Positions 1 to 9,087 of a stretch of 39,130 bases of DNA are shown here, piece by piece. Under the pieces are notes generated by a model, which was not told the origin of the DNA, did no database searches, and saw only the letters and a list, made by a program, of their open reading frames with translations. The position numbers were made by a program, and so were the translations under genes. The first letter of the stretch is position 1. Every line of letters begins with the position of its first letter. Location of the stretch: positions 1 through 39,130 of the forward strand of contig URDQ01000008.1 of assembly GCA_900546675.1 (NCBI GenBank), written 5' to 3'. The DNA is from an uncultured Porphyromonas sp. (GTDB taxonomy: Bacteria; Bacteroidota; Bacteroidia; Bacteroidales; Porphyromonadaceae).

Positions 1-78
1 ATGAAGTTTTTTTCCTACATTTGTAAGTGTGTTGCACTTGACACTGGAATGTGCGAAGTTGCGATGCCTGCAATCTCC

Positions 79-109
79 TTTGCACTTTACAGAATAAAGC
101 GTACCTTTG
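79..109 (+). promoter_or_regulatory. Bacteroidetes-type promoter in the leader of the seven-gene operon
   Basis: TTTG at 79-82 and TACCTTTG at 102-109 are separated by 19 bp, an exact match to the Bacteroidetes -33/-7 consensus (TTTG, then TAnnTTTG). Transcription would begin near 115-117, about 280 nt before the first ATG at 399. A second -7-like box, TACATTTG, lies at 16-23. The nearest match to the gene, TAACATTG at 386-393, is only 5 bp from the ATG and is unlikely to be used. The promoter may serve the operon, a small RNA ending at the hairpin at 272-318, or both. Confidence 0.6.
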
Positions 110-145
110 TGACAAGTACCTCAGATACGCTACAAAGTATGTTTA

Positions 146-156
146 CCCCCCCCCCC
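146..156. repeat. Poly-C tract (11 C)
   Basis: A run of 11 C lies between the promoter at 79-109 and the first gene of the operon. Homopolymers of this length are prone to slipped-strand mispairing. Here it is in apparently untranslated leader, so a length change would act on leader structure or RNA output rather than on a reading frame. Confidence 0.7.
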
Positions 157-271
157 GTTTTAACACTTAACAACAAGGAAGCTAATCACTTACGAAGCTC
201 CTACGCAGGCATTTCTCTTGCTACCAGCAGGAGAAAAAGGCGGGGCAACAACCACATACATCTCATCACAC

Positions 272-318
272 ACGACAAGTGGCGACCTCTCACCGAGAGA
301 GGGGTCGCCACTTGTCGT
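272..318 (+). terminator. Strong leader hairpin (terminator or attenuator)
   Basis: Bases 272-287 are perfectly complementary to 303-318 (16 bp). The stem extends to about 20 bp with one G-T pair, around the 7-nt loop 292-298. Only a weak T-rich stretch follows. It sits about 155 nt downstream of the predicted start of transcription and 80 bp before the first ATG. It could end an upstream transcript, close a roughly 200-nt small RNA, or attenuate the operon. I cannot separate these from sequence alone. Apart from the promoter, the C tract and this hairpin, I see nothing else in bases 1-398. Confidence 0.6.
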
Positions 319-398
319 ATCTTCTAGTCAACTCTAATCATCACCCAGCACCATCTCTATAATCCCCCAAGCATAATAGAACTAATAACATTGTCTCT

Positions 399-3300
399 AT
401 GAAAAAGATATCGCTTATAGCTAATAGTGGCATCCAGGTCATCTCCTTTGACTTCACATTAGATTTGCGTGAGAAGGCTCCTCTATGGTTTTATGAGTAC
501 CAGTCTGTAGATGAGTCGTGGCAGATCGAGCTACTCTACGAGGTCAAAGATGAGGATGGCACTCCTCACTACTATCGCTACATAGAGCTCGATAAAGAGG
601 GCTTTATCGAAGACACACAGCCGATTACTATCAAGGATCTAGCCAATGCGGGCATCTCTCCTCTAGAGGTCTCTCCAGACAAACCCAATCATCAGATATA
701 TCGCAGTACCATCTCAGACTTCTTCAATCTCATCTCTGCGTATGGCAATCAGTGGCTCCCGCTCCCCTACCTTAAGAAGCTGGGCTTTCGCTTTGAGCAG
801 GGGCCGTACAACTGGAGTCGCTTTAAGATTGTGCCTTTGCCCGAGCAGGACAATGAGGAGAGACGCTATCGGGTTATACTCGCTTTCGACACCTATACGA
901 CGGAGGAGGATAGCGAGAATGATGAGAACCCCTACTTCCCCGATGAAGTGATGACCTCCCTGAGGCTAAAGCTCTGTGATGAGCCTCTCGGTGTGATAGA
1001 CTACAGCACCTCACAGGGAGAAAATTCAATCAATGTGGATGAGTATCTATTCTCTCTAGCATATCCTAATGTAGAGTCGCCAGAGAGACTTCGCACCTCT
1101 AAGAAGAAGTCTTACCTGACGGCTTACCTGGCCTTCATCTATCATGTGGCTCGGTATGAGCTCTTCCCCGAGGTGGAGCTTTATCGATCACAGGGAGTGC
1201 CCGGTAAGGACTTAGATCTCGTGATCGATATAGGCAACTCGCGCACCACGGCGGTACTGGTCGAGGATCATAAGATCTTTGAGCAGACAGCACTCTTGAG
1301 GCTTCTCGACTTTACAGCTCTAGAGGATCCAGAGGATCCCCGTGTGAGCTACCTGAGTGAGCCTTTTGCTATGCGACTGGTAACACGCAAGGTGAGCTTC
1401 GGACAGATAGGCAAACGCAATAGTGAGCGCTTTACCTACCCGAGTATAGTGCGGCTCGGTCATGAGGCTGAGCGGATCCTACATCTAGCCAAGAGTGAGG
1501 AGAATGAGGAGATGCCTATGACGCTCTCTAGTCCCAAGCGATATCTGTGGGACAAGCAGAGGAGTCAGAAGGAGTGGAAGTTTTCTATCCTCCCGAACGA
1601 CAAAGATCCAGACGACGTCCTCTACCTACCAGGTGTCTCTAAGATGATCGCCAGTGACGGATCGATACTTCGCGATGGCAGTACGGGTGGGCAAACATTC
1701 TACTACTCCCGGCGCACGATGATGACACTCGCCTTCCTAGAGATCCTGGAGCAGACGCTTATGTACTCTAATAGTGTCTCATATCGTGAGGATCGTGGCT
1801 CTGTAGACAGCCCTCGCATACTACGGCGTGTCATCATAACCTGTCCTACGGCTATGTCACAGAAGGAGCGTGAGGCTCTAGTACACTGTGCCGAAGATGC
1901 CAACTATCTCTTCTCTACATACCATCAGTACGATCAGCGTATCGAGGTTTATCCCCAGATCAATAAGGATGCTGACGATACTCCGTACTGGTACTACGAT
2001 GAGGCGACTTGCTCTCAGCTGGTCTATATGTATAGCGAGATAGGGCAGAAGTACAATGGCTTTTGCGAGGAGTTTTTCAATCTATATGGCAAGGAGGCAG
2101 CAGGAACACGCCCCACGCTCACCGTCGGGTCACTAGATATCGGTGCTGGCACCTCAGACTTGATGATCTGTAAGTATACGTACGAGCAGGATCGAATTAC
2201 GAAGGTGATTCCTGAGCCTCTCTTCTACGACAGCTATTACTTCGCAGGAGATGATATGCTCTATGATTTGATCAATGGCTTGCTCTTTTACAGTGACGAG
2301 GGTTCTTTTCGCAAGAAGCTGGCAGATCTCGATGAGCATGCTTATAGGCAGAAGCTACGAGACTTCTTTGGGCCCAACTATGCAGGTCAGACTATAAGGC
2401 AGCGTAACCTGAGACGCAACTTCAACCTGCAGTACACCGTACCTCTGATGTATCATCTGCTCTCGCTTCTCTCTGAGGAGAGGCGTGACTGCAACGTGCG
2501 CTATGAGGATCTCTTTCCCTCGGCAGAGCAAGAGCCCAACGAGTCTGTACAGAGAGGCTTCGAGGAGTTCTTTGGATTCTCTATGAGAGAGCTCTCGTGG
2601 GAGTTTAGTGGTCAGCAGATCTACGACATCGTCTCCAAGTCTTTTGAGCCTCTGCTGAAGATCATCTCCAGCATAGCCTACTCAACGGGATGCGACATCT
2701 TCCTTCTCTCTGGGCGTCCAGCCTCTTTGGCCCCGATACGAGATATATTCCTCAAGTATTACCCTCTATCGCCTAATAGGCTTATCCTGCTCAACAACTA
2801 CAACGTAGGCTACTGGTACCCCTTCGGCAGCAATACGGGCTACATAACCAACCCTAAGACGGTGGTTGCCGTGGGAGGACTCATCGGCTTCTACTCATCA
2901 GAGCTGGGCGGTCTCAAGGGCTTTCAGTTAGACACAAAGCTCCTAGGCGAGCGACTCTCCTCTATCGTCAACTATGTGGAGCAGCCAGACTCTGCAAGGA
3001 ATACGCTCCACAGCTCGTATGTGCTCACGCCTAGTTCACCCTTTGGAGATGTAGTCGTATCGTCTCTTCCCAAGTCTCTCCAGATCAAGCAGCTGGATGT
3101 AGACATCTATCCAGCTCGCCCACTCTTTACCATCAGCTTTAACCGATCTGGTATGGGGCGTCGGCTGAAGAGTGCTAAGCCTCATCTCAACGATCTACAG
3201 ATACTACAAGAGGTAGATCTACAGGTTAAAAGCCTAGAGAAGAGACTTCCCTTCACGATCCATCTGAGTCGAGATGTCACCAATCTTGAGGATATCGAGA

Positions 3301-3422
3301 TCGAGAGCATCACCGACAAGAACGATGAGGATATAACAGTCAGCGACCTCTCTATCAATGTACAGAGCCTCGGCCTAGAGGATGGCTACTGGCTGGATAC
3401 TGGAGTCTTCAATCTAGAATAA
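399..3422 (+). CDS. SrfB-like actin/Hsp70-fold ATPase, operon gene 1
   Basis: This is a 1007-residue protein with no signal peptide or membrane segment, so probably cytosolic. Three motifs of the actin/Hsp70/sugar-kinase ATPase fold appear in order: a phosphate-1-like VIDIGNSRTT at about 275-284, a phosphate-2-like SLDIGAGTSDL at about 578-588, and an adenosine-like LLSGRPASLAPIR at about 771-783. The roughly 270 residues before the first motif match nothing I know. Length, motif spacing and the SrfC-like neighbour fit the SrfB 'virulence factor' family, which has about 1000 residues and no settled biochemical role. ATP binding is well supported; the SrfB assignment is moderately sure. It is the first gene of the operon and is followed 35 bp later by the GTPase gene. 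Confidence 0.7.
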   Translation: MKKISLIANSGIQVISFDFTLDLREKAPLWFYEYQSVDESWQIELLYEVKDEDGTPHYYRYIELDKEGFIEDTQPITIKDLANAGISPLEVSPDKPNHQIYRSTISDFFNLISAYGNQWLPLPYLKKLGFRFEQGPYNWSRFKIVPLPEQDNEERRYRVILAFDTYTTEEDSENDENPYFPDEVMTSLRLKLCDEPLGVIDYSTSQGENSINVDEYLFSLAYPNVESPERLRTSKKKSYLTAYLAFIYHVARYELFPEVELYRSQGVPGKDLDLVIDIGNSRTTAVLVEDHKIFEQTALLRLLDFTALEDPEDPRVSYLSEPFAMRLVTRKVSFGQIGKRNSERFTYPSIVRLGHEAERILHLAKSEENEEMPMTLSSPKRYLWDKQRSQKEWKFSILPNDKDPDDVLYLPGVSKMIASDGSILRDGSTGGQTFYYSRRTMMTLAFLEILEQTLMYSNSVSYREDRGSVDSPRILRRVIITCPTAMSQKEREALVHCAEDANYLFSTYHQYDQRIEVYPQINKDADDTPYWYYDEATCSQLVYMYSEIGQKYNGFCEEFFNLYGKEAAGTRPTLTVGSLDIGAGTSDLMICKYTYEQDRITKVIPEPLFYDSYYFAGDDMLYDLINGLLFYSDEGSFRKKLADLDEHAYRQKLRDFFGPNYAGQTIRQRNLRRNFNLQYTVPLMYHLLSLLSEERRDCNVRYEDLFPSAEQEPNESVQRGFEEFFGFSMRELSWEFSGQQIYDIVSKSFEPLLKIISSIAYSTGCDIFLLSGRPASLAPIRDIFLKYYPLSPNRLILLNNYNVGYWYPFGSNTGYITNPKTVVAVGGLIGFYSSELGGLKGFQLDTKLLGERLSSIVNYVEQPDSARNTLHSSYVLTPSSPFGDVVVSSLPKSLQIKQLDVDIYPARPLFTISFNRSGMGRRLKSAKPHLNDLQILQEVDLQVKSLEKRLPFTIHLSRDVTNLEDIEIESITDKNDEDITVSDLSINVQSLGLEDGYWLDTGVFNLE

Positions 3423-3457
3423 GAGAGCGTACAGTCTAACAAGAATCGAACATCCTT

Positions 3458-6286
3458 ATGATAGCCAACATAAATGATCAGCTCAGCGCACTAGAGCGAG
3501 CCATACAGTGGAGCAAGAAGTATCCCGAGGAAAACCTCGAGTCTACCCTACTAGAGCGCAAGCGCCGAGATATAAAGCGCGTTAAGAATACCCTCGAGAT
3601 CAACTGCTCTGTAGCCGCCTACGGAGAGAGCCAAGTGGGTAAGTCGTACCTGATGAGCAGTCTCTTATCCACACCGACGAATCCATTTGAGATCAGTGAC
3701 GGGGATAGGAAGTACAGCTTCATCGATGAGATAAATACTAGTGGGGGAAACCTCTCTCAGACGGAGTCCACAGGTATCGTGACTCGGTTTACGACTCGCC
3801 AAGACAATGCGACTCCAAGAGGACAGGTCAAGATAACCCTCTTTAGCATAGCAGACATACTGACTATGCTCTGCGACTCTTACTACAATGACCTCAAGCT
3901 CGATGTAGAGGATCAGCAAGAGATAGATCTTACGGAGAGACTGCGCAATGAACTCAAGGAGTGCATAGATCGGGAGAAGGGTAAGCAGGAGTTTCTGACC
4001 GAAGATGATCTCTTCTATATATATGAGTACATCAAGAGGGAGCTGGGCCTCAAGGCTCAGCAAGTGGTCAACTCTCGCTTTTCCTACGAGATAGGAGCCA
4101 GCATTGAGTACATACACCCAGATCGCTGGAGTCAGCTCTTCTCCTTCTTATGGCACGACAACCCCTCGATCACTCAGCTCTTTAGCACACTCATCAGAGA
4201 GCTCAAGAAGCTACACTTTGCCTCGGTAGTATATGTTCCCTTTAGAGCAGTACTGAGAGAGTACGGCTCCATACTCAAGGTGGAGTGGCTAGACTACATT
4301 ATGTCTGACGAGCCGAAGGCTGAGAATAGTAGTGATGAACCCCTGGTAGACGTCTTTGGTGCTGATGGCCTACTCTGCAAGGATTTTAGAAAGTCCTCCC
4401 TCTCGGCTCTGATTGCTGAGCTCACCTTCACCCTACCCTCAGAGATTGCCACAGAGCGACCTTTTCTCAAGAAGCTAGACCTCTTAGACTTCCCAGGGGC
4501 ACGCTCTCGTCTGCAGATCGAGGGACACTCGCTGAGCCAGCAAGAGGGAGAGAGAGACATCATCCCAGCCTTACTCCGCCGTGGTAAGGTGGCTTATCTC
4601 TTTAACAAGTACTCGCACGCCTTGCTTATTAGTGCTGTACTCTTTTGCCATCACAATGACCAGCGCACAGAGGCTACTCTAGGCAACACCATCACCCAGT
4701 GGATCAACGAGAACATTGGCAAGAACGAGGCCGAGCGAAGCAGGTACCTAAAGAAGCTACAGGGTGTCTCGCCTCTATTCTTCATCGGCACTAAGTTCAA
4801 CAAAGAGCTGGTCTGTACCAAGATGGATGTCCTATCGCAAAAAGAGACCTCGGGCGAAAACAAACTGAGTGAGCGGTGGAAGCGCTTTGATGTAGTGATC
4901 CCCGAGCTGATCGGCACTGCCAGGTGGTTCGACCATTGGATCGATCCAGACGCTACGCAGCCCTCCTCAGCCTTCCAGAGCATATACCTCCTGAGAGACT
5001 ACTACTGGTCAGGCAAGGACCGCATCTTCGTAGGCTATAGTGACGGGGCAAACAAGAGTCCCGAGACTGGCTATGCGCAGAATAGTGAGTACCCTGACTT
5101 TATAAAGGATGTACGACAAAGCTTTATCGATCACCCCTTTGTCAAGGCTCACTTTCGCGACCCTGAGAAGGCTTGGGACTCGGTAGCGACCCCTCGCAAC
5201 GATGGCTCTAAAGCAATCATAGAGGATCTAAACAAGATCGCAGGTTGTCTAGACGCTGCCAGACGCGAGCGCTATACACAGCAGCTCAACGAGATTAAGG
5301 AGAGTACGCTCTCACTCCTTGAGCCACACTATGAGTCTGAGGAGTCGTCCGAACGTAATAAGCGCATACAGAAGGTGGTCGGCTCTATACGCAGGAGTAC
5401 GATGGAGGTGGGCAATCGTCCTGAGATCTTTGGCTACGCTATAGACAGTCTTATGATACCCGCAAGCCTGTTGCATCGTGTTGCCTATGATATACTGATC
5501 CTACAGAAGGAGACTCCTAAGGATCTCAATGCGATGCTACTCCTACGTGAGACGCTAGGCATATCAGGCGACACATCTGCCGATCAGGTCAAGCAGCTTG
5601 TCGAGGGATACTTCGGTGCAGATAGTCAGGCGATCCTCGAGGAGTATGGAGTCACGCTCGAGGAGCTCTCCTCAGGAGCCAATGAGCTCAACTCAACCAT
5701 CGAGAAGCTCCTCGCCTTCAAGATCCTAACCACATGGCAGAGCTATCTAAGCAGCAAGGTAGAGGAGGTCAAGGAGTATATCCATCAGGCAGCAGACGTA
5801 ATCGACAAGCTCATCGTCCTGGCCAAGAGCAAAAAGATAAAGCGTGAACTAGAGCAGCAGATAGAGGGATACATCATATCGATCCAAGAGAAGTCTGTAC
5901 TACCTACTTTCATAGCAGACTACGCTTCGCTCTTCCTCAATCACTTTGTCTGCACTATGGGCAGTGACTTCGTCGATGATGATGATCGAAGGATCATCAG
6001 TCAGAGAGCTGAGAAGTGTTCTGTCATGCACAAGCCTACCGTACACATAGAGCCTAGCCGTGGTAACAAACCTATCGATGATGTGATCACCGGACTTGCC
6101 GTATACAATAACCCGACTGGGTCTAACACGGTCACGACGATTATGAAGTCTTCGTTTTTCAAGCAATTTCAGCTATGGCAGGGCAGGGTCATCGACTGTA
6201 TACTCCTCACCTCTGATGCCTCTACCAAGGATCCTGTAGCCAACAAAGAGCTTGGGGATATCATCGCTAGTACCCAAATCCTATAA
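3458..6286 (+). CDS. SrfC-like large P-loop GTPase, operon gene 2
   Basis: This is a 942-residue soluble protein. It has a Walker A/G1 motif GESQVGKS at residues 56-63 after a short helical N-terminus, and a G3-like LLDFPGAR at about 342-349. A possible degenerate G4 is GTKFNKE, in place of the usual NKxD. The long C-terminal half (about 600-870) is Glu/Lys/Leu-rich and predicted helical, as in dynamin-like or SrfC proteins. Pairing with a SrfB-like ATPase supports SrfC kinship, although Salmonella SrfC is shorter (about 700 residues). GTP is the probable nucleotide, but ATP is not excluded. The gap to the next gene is 16 bp, so the two are almost certainly co-transcribed. Confidence 0.65.
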   Translation: MIANINDQLSALERAIQWSKKYPEENLESTLLERKRRDIKRVKNTLEINCSVAAYGESQVGKSYLMSSLLSTPTNPFEISDGDRKYSFIDEINTSGGNLSQTESTGIVTRFTTRQDNATPRGQVKITLFSIADILTMLCDSYYNDLKLDVEDQQEIDLTERLRNELKECIDREKGKQEFLTEDDLFYIYEYIKRELGLKAQQVVNSRFSYEIGASIEYIHPDRWSQLFSFLWHDNPSITQLFSTLIRELKKLHFASVVYVPFRAVLREYGSILKVEWLDYIMSDEPKAENSSDEPLVDVFGADGLLCKDFRKSSLSALIAELTFTLPSEIATERPFLKKLDLLDFPGARSRLQIEGHSLSQQEGERDIIPALLRRGKVAYLFNKYSHALLISAVLFCHHNDQRTEATLGNTITQWINENIGKNEAERSRYLKKLQGVSPLFFIGTKFNKELVCTKMDVLSQKETSGENKLSERWKRFDVVIPELIGTARWFDHWIDPDATQPSSAFQSIYLLRDYYWSGKDRIFVGYSDGANKSPETGYAQNSEYPDFIKDVRQSFIDHPFVKAHFRDPEKAWDSVATPRNDGSKAIIEDLNKIAGCLDAARRERYTQQLNEIKESTLSLLEPHYESEESSERNKRIQKVVGSIRRSTMEVGNRPEIFGYAIDSLMIPASLLHRVAYDILILQKETPKDLNAMLLLRETLGISGDTSADQVKQLVEGYFGADSQAILEEYGVTLEELSSGANELNSTIEKLLAFKILTTWQSYLSSKVEEVKEYIHQAADVIDKLIVLAKSKKIKRELEQQIEGYIISIQEKSVLPTFIADYASLFLNHFVCTMGSDFVDDDDRRIISQRAEKCSVMHKPTVHIEPSRGNKPIDDVITGLAVYNNPTGSNTVTTIMKSSFFKQFQLWQGRVIDCILLTSDASTKDPVANKELGDIIASTQIL

Positions 6287-6302
6287 ACTAGACAATTGAA
6301 CC

Positions 6303-9071
6303 ATGAGTAGGGACAACAAATTCTATGGCAAGCGCAGGCTCTGCCAAACGAATCTCAAGTACTTTGACAAGATCCAGCGACTAGGTAGCGATCAGCTCTA
6401 CAAGCGCTACAACAGTGTAGAGCCTATCCTCCAGAACAACATCTCCAAGGAGTATCAAGACTTCCTAGCACAGCCTGACTTTGACCCAAACTTTGGCACC
6501 ATCGTATGGCATGGTGTGCAGTGGCAGAAGGCACCCAGACTACTCTCTCAGCTAGAGGGTGAGGCGCGAGCGCACTATGAGGAGATCCTGCAAGAGACGC
6601 TCACGCACTACCAGCAAGCTGTAGAGCAGTGTCGCAATGAGGAGGAGCGGATGACTCTGGCAGGGATCCTCTCCAGCATTGACGAGCGATTTATCTATTG
6701 TTATGACGACCGAGTCGTCGTCGTAGCGTGGGGTATGAGAGAGAAGGAGAAGAATATCAAGGTCTTTCCTCTCGAAGAACTCTTTGTAGCACCTCAAGAG
6801 CCAGAGCCTGAAGAGGCAGTCCAAGAGCCAGAAGTGGAGGAGACACCCCAAGAGATTGCTCCCGAGGAGCCGCCCGTCACGCCTCCGCCATACAGCAAGG
6901 TAGAGGAGCCTCAGGAGGATCTCCTCGTTGTAGCTTTTAACCCTGGTCTGTATGGAAGGCTAGATTATGGGGCTAGTAGTGTCACCATACCTAGAGGAGG
7001 TCGTCTAGACGCTAGTCAGATACCTACGATCACACCTGAGAGTGGATACCTCTTTACAGGCTGGGATGTCAACCTCGATGCGCCTATCCAAAGCGATATC
7101 ATAGCGACAGCTCAGTATCGCTCCTCGAGCGTACGAGCTACCTTCAATGCTGGGGAGCATGGTCTGCTAAAGAGAAGGCGCAGAGAAGTCGATATGCCTA
7201 TCGAGCTAGGATCTGCAGTCGCTCCAAGCGCCATTCCTAGAGTCAAGAGCAAGAGAGGCTATCGCTTCACTGGTTGGTCTCCCGATATATCGCAACCTCT
7301 GAGTGAAGATACAACCTTTACCGCCCAATACGAGCAGAATAAAGGATGGTGGTATAGTTGGTATTGGTGGGGGCAACGAACTTGGTGGGAGTGGCTCCTG
7401 TGGGGACTCCTATTTCTACTACTCCTATTCCTAATACTATGGTTACTCGGAAGCGGATGTAGCAGTTGCGCATCGGACCTTTATGAAGAAGACGAAGATC
7501 GAGTCTATGCGGATATCCCCGTAGACAGCGTAGGCTCTGTAGATCAGATACGAGGAGACGATGGCTCTTACTATGATGACAATGGTCGAGTCAGAGACAT
7601 ACTCGGAGATGATGATCGCCTACCGGATGGTGCTGTTGTGGCACCTATTATGGGTGACGACGGCAGATCGCCTCGCATCATCGACTCCGATGAGCAGATC
7701 CCCATCATAGCGGATCGGCTCAATGTCTATCTAACCGATGACAATGCAAACTTACAGCAGTGGGTCAAAGACTTCAAGGGGAAGTACCCCTCCGACAACT
7801 ACCGCGTCATCGGCATTGATCCCAATGCTCAGCTGATTCAGATCCAAGTACCTTCGTCAGAGCGCGAGTCTCTTGGCAAGAGACTGCCTCAGGAGTTACC
7901 ACGTCAGCCATTCTTTGTCGTCGACGAGGCTATCGTAGAGCATGCTGGTACTCCTACACGGGCTCTCAATGGGAACAATCTAAGAGGCTGGCATCTCAAA
8001 GCTGTGAACGCACCTGCTGCGTGGCAGATGACCAAGGGTAGCCCAGAGGTTATCGTTGCGGTCATAGACGATGGCATAGATGCTAGCCACCCCATCTTCC
8101 AGGGGCGTCTGTATAGGCCCTACAATGTGTTCACTCAAAACAACTACCTGAGTACTGGTGAGGGTCATGGCACCCACGTCGCTGCAATAGCGGCTGGCTC
8201 TACTGCATACTACAATCAAGGTGCCGCAGGCATAGCCCCCAACTGTAAGATTATGCCTGTACAGGTCTTTGACAATGGGCTCTGTACTATATCAGCTATG
8301 GTCAGTGGCATTATGTATGCTGTGCTACATGGAGCAGACGTAGTCAACATATCCTTAGGGCCCAGTGGTATGGAGCAGTTTGCTAGGCTACCTCGAGACG
8401 AGCAGCGCAAGCTTGCGAAGGTTCTCTTCAAAGGTTACGAACAGGTCTTTCAGCATGTAACCAAGACTGTCACAAAGCATAATGCTATCCTAGTCATTGC
8501 TACGGGCAATGAGAATGTCGTGGCAGCTCTCTCTCCCACTTGTAGGAACTCGCTAACGACGCTCAATGTCGCAGCGGTCAACCCTGACCTTAATCTCTCA
8601 GACTTTACAAATTACGATCAGGGAGCCAACATAGCAGCACCAGGCGTTGCCATCTACAGTGCCACTTCTCACCGATCATTCGAGTCTTACGATGGGACCA
8701 GCATGGCCTCTCCCATAGTCGCAGGCTCAGTAGCACTGATGCGTAGTACCTACTCCTCGCTGACAGCCCAGCAAGCTCTCTACATATTGAGACGTTCAGG
8801 CTATCCAATAGAGCATAGCGACACTCCTATGATACAGATCGATAGAGCTCTGACACTCCTCAAGCAGATGGTGCAAGACGGCTCTATCAGCAAGATTAAA
8901 CAAGGGGGTGGCACTGTCCAACCTGACGGGGAGATGGTCGGCAGAGAGTCCACAGAGTCATCTGCTACAGACTCCCAAGCACAGCTGAGAGCACGGCTCA
9001 GCGAGCTGCAAGAGCAGCAGCGTGCGTTACAGCAAGAGATAGATAACATCCAGAGACAATTACAAGAATAG
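6303..9071 (+). CDS. Membrane-anchored subtilisin-family (S8) protease with InlB-type repeats, operon gene 3
   Basis: This is a 922-residue multidomain protein. Residues 1-160 are an unrecognised N-terminal domain, followed by a Pro/Glu-rich linker (about 160-205). Two tandem InlB B-repeat/Listeria-Bacteroides-type modules follow (about 208-345), each with a YxFTGW core. A Trp-rich transmembrane segment lies at about 361-384. Then come an acidic linker, an I9-like propeptide region (about 475-555) and an S8 catalytic domain. The triad is Asp589 (VIDDG), His622 (GHGTHV) and Ser800 (GTSMAS), with oxyanion Asn736 (TGNEN); all are intact. The tail (890-922) is a Gln/Leu-rich coiled coil. There is no N-terminal signal. 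The very acidic side after the helix argues that the protease domain is periplasmic and residues 1-360 cytosolic. The substrate is unknown. Confidence 0.85.
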   Translation: MSRDNKFYGKRRLCQTNLKYFDKIQRLGSDQLYKRYNSVEPILQNNISKEYQDFLAQPDFDPNFGTIVWHGVQWQKAPRLLSQLEGEARAHYEEILQETLTHYQQAVEQCRNEEERMTLAGILSSIDERFIYCYDDRVVVVAWGMREKEKNIKVFPLEELFVAPQEPEPEEAVQEPEVEETPQEIAPEEPPVTPPPYSKVEEPQEDLLVVAFNPGLYGRLDYGASSVTIPRGGRLDASQIPTITPESGYLFTGWDVNLDAPIQSDIIATAQYRSSSVRATFNAGEHGLLKRRRREVDMPIELGSAVAPSAIPRVKSKRGYRFTGWSPDISQPLSEDTTFTAQYEQNKGWWYSWYWWGQRTWWEWLLWGLLFLLLLFLILWLLGSGCSSCASDLYEEDEDRVYADIPVDSVGSVDQIRGDDGSYYDDNGRVRDILGDDDRLPDGAVVAPIMGDDGRSPRIIDSDEQIPIIADRLNVYLTDDNANLQQWVKDFKGKYPSDNYRVIGIDPNAQLIQIQVPSSERESLGKRLPQELPRQPFFVVDEAIVEHAGTPTRALNGNNLRGWHLKAVNAPAAWQMTKGSPEVIVAVIDDGIDASHPIFQGRLYRPYNVFTQNNYLSTGEGHGTHVAAIAAGSTAYYNQGAAGIAPNCKIMPVQVFDNGLCTISAMVSGIMYAVLHGADVVNISLGPSGMEQFARLPRDEQRKLAKVLFKGYEQVFQHVTKTVTKHNAILVIATGNENVVAALSPTCRNSLTTLNVAAVNPDLNLSDFTNYDQGANIAAPGVAIYSATSHRSFESYDGTSMASPIVAGSVALMRSTYSSLTAQQALYILRRSGYPIEHSDTPMIQIDRALTLLKQMVQDGSISKIKQGGGTVQPDGEMVGRESTESSATDSQAQLRARLSELQEQQRALQQEIDNIQRQLQE

Positions 9072-9087
9072 ATAGACTACATCCTCT

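Noticed and set aside
1..327. 108-residue open frame at the left edge
   Set aside because: It runs through the promoter, the poly-C tract and the whole hairpin, has no recognisable domain and an erratic composition. Better explained as leader DNA.
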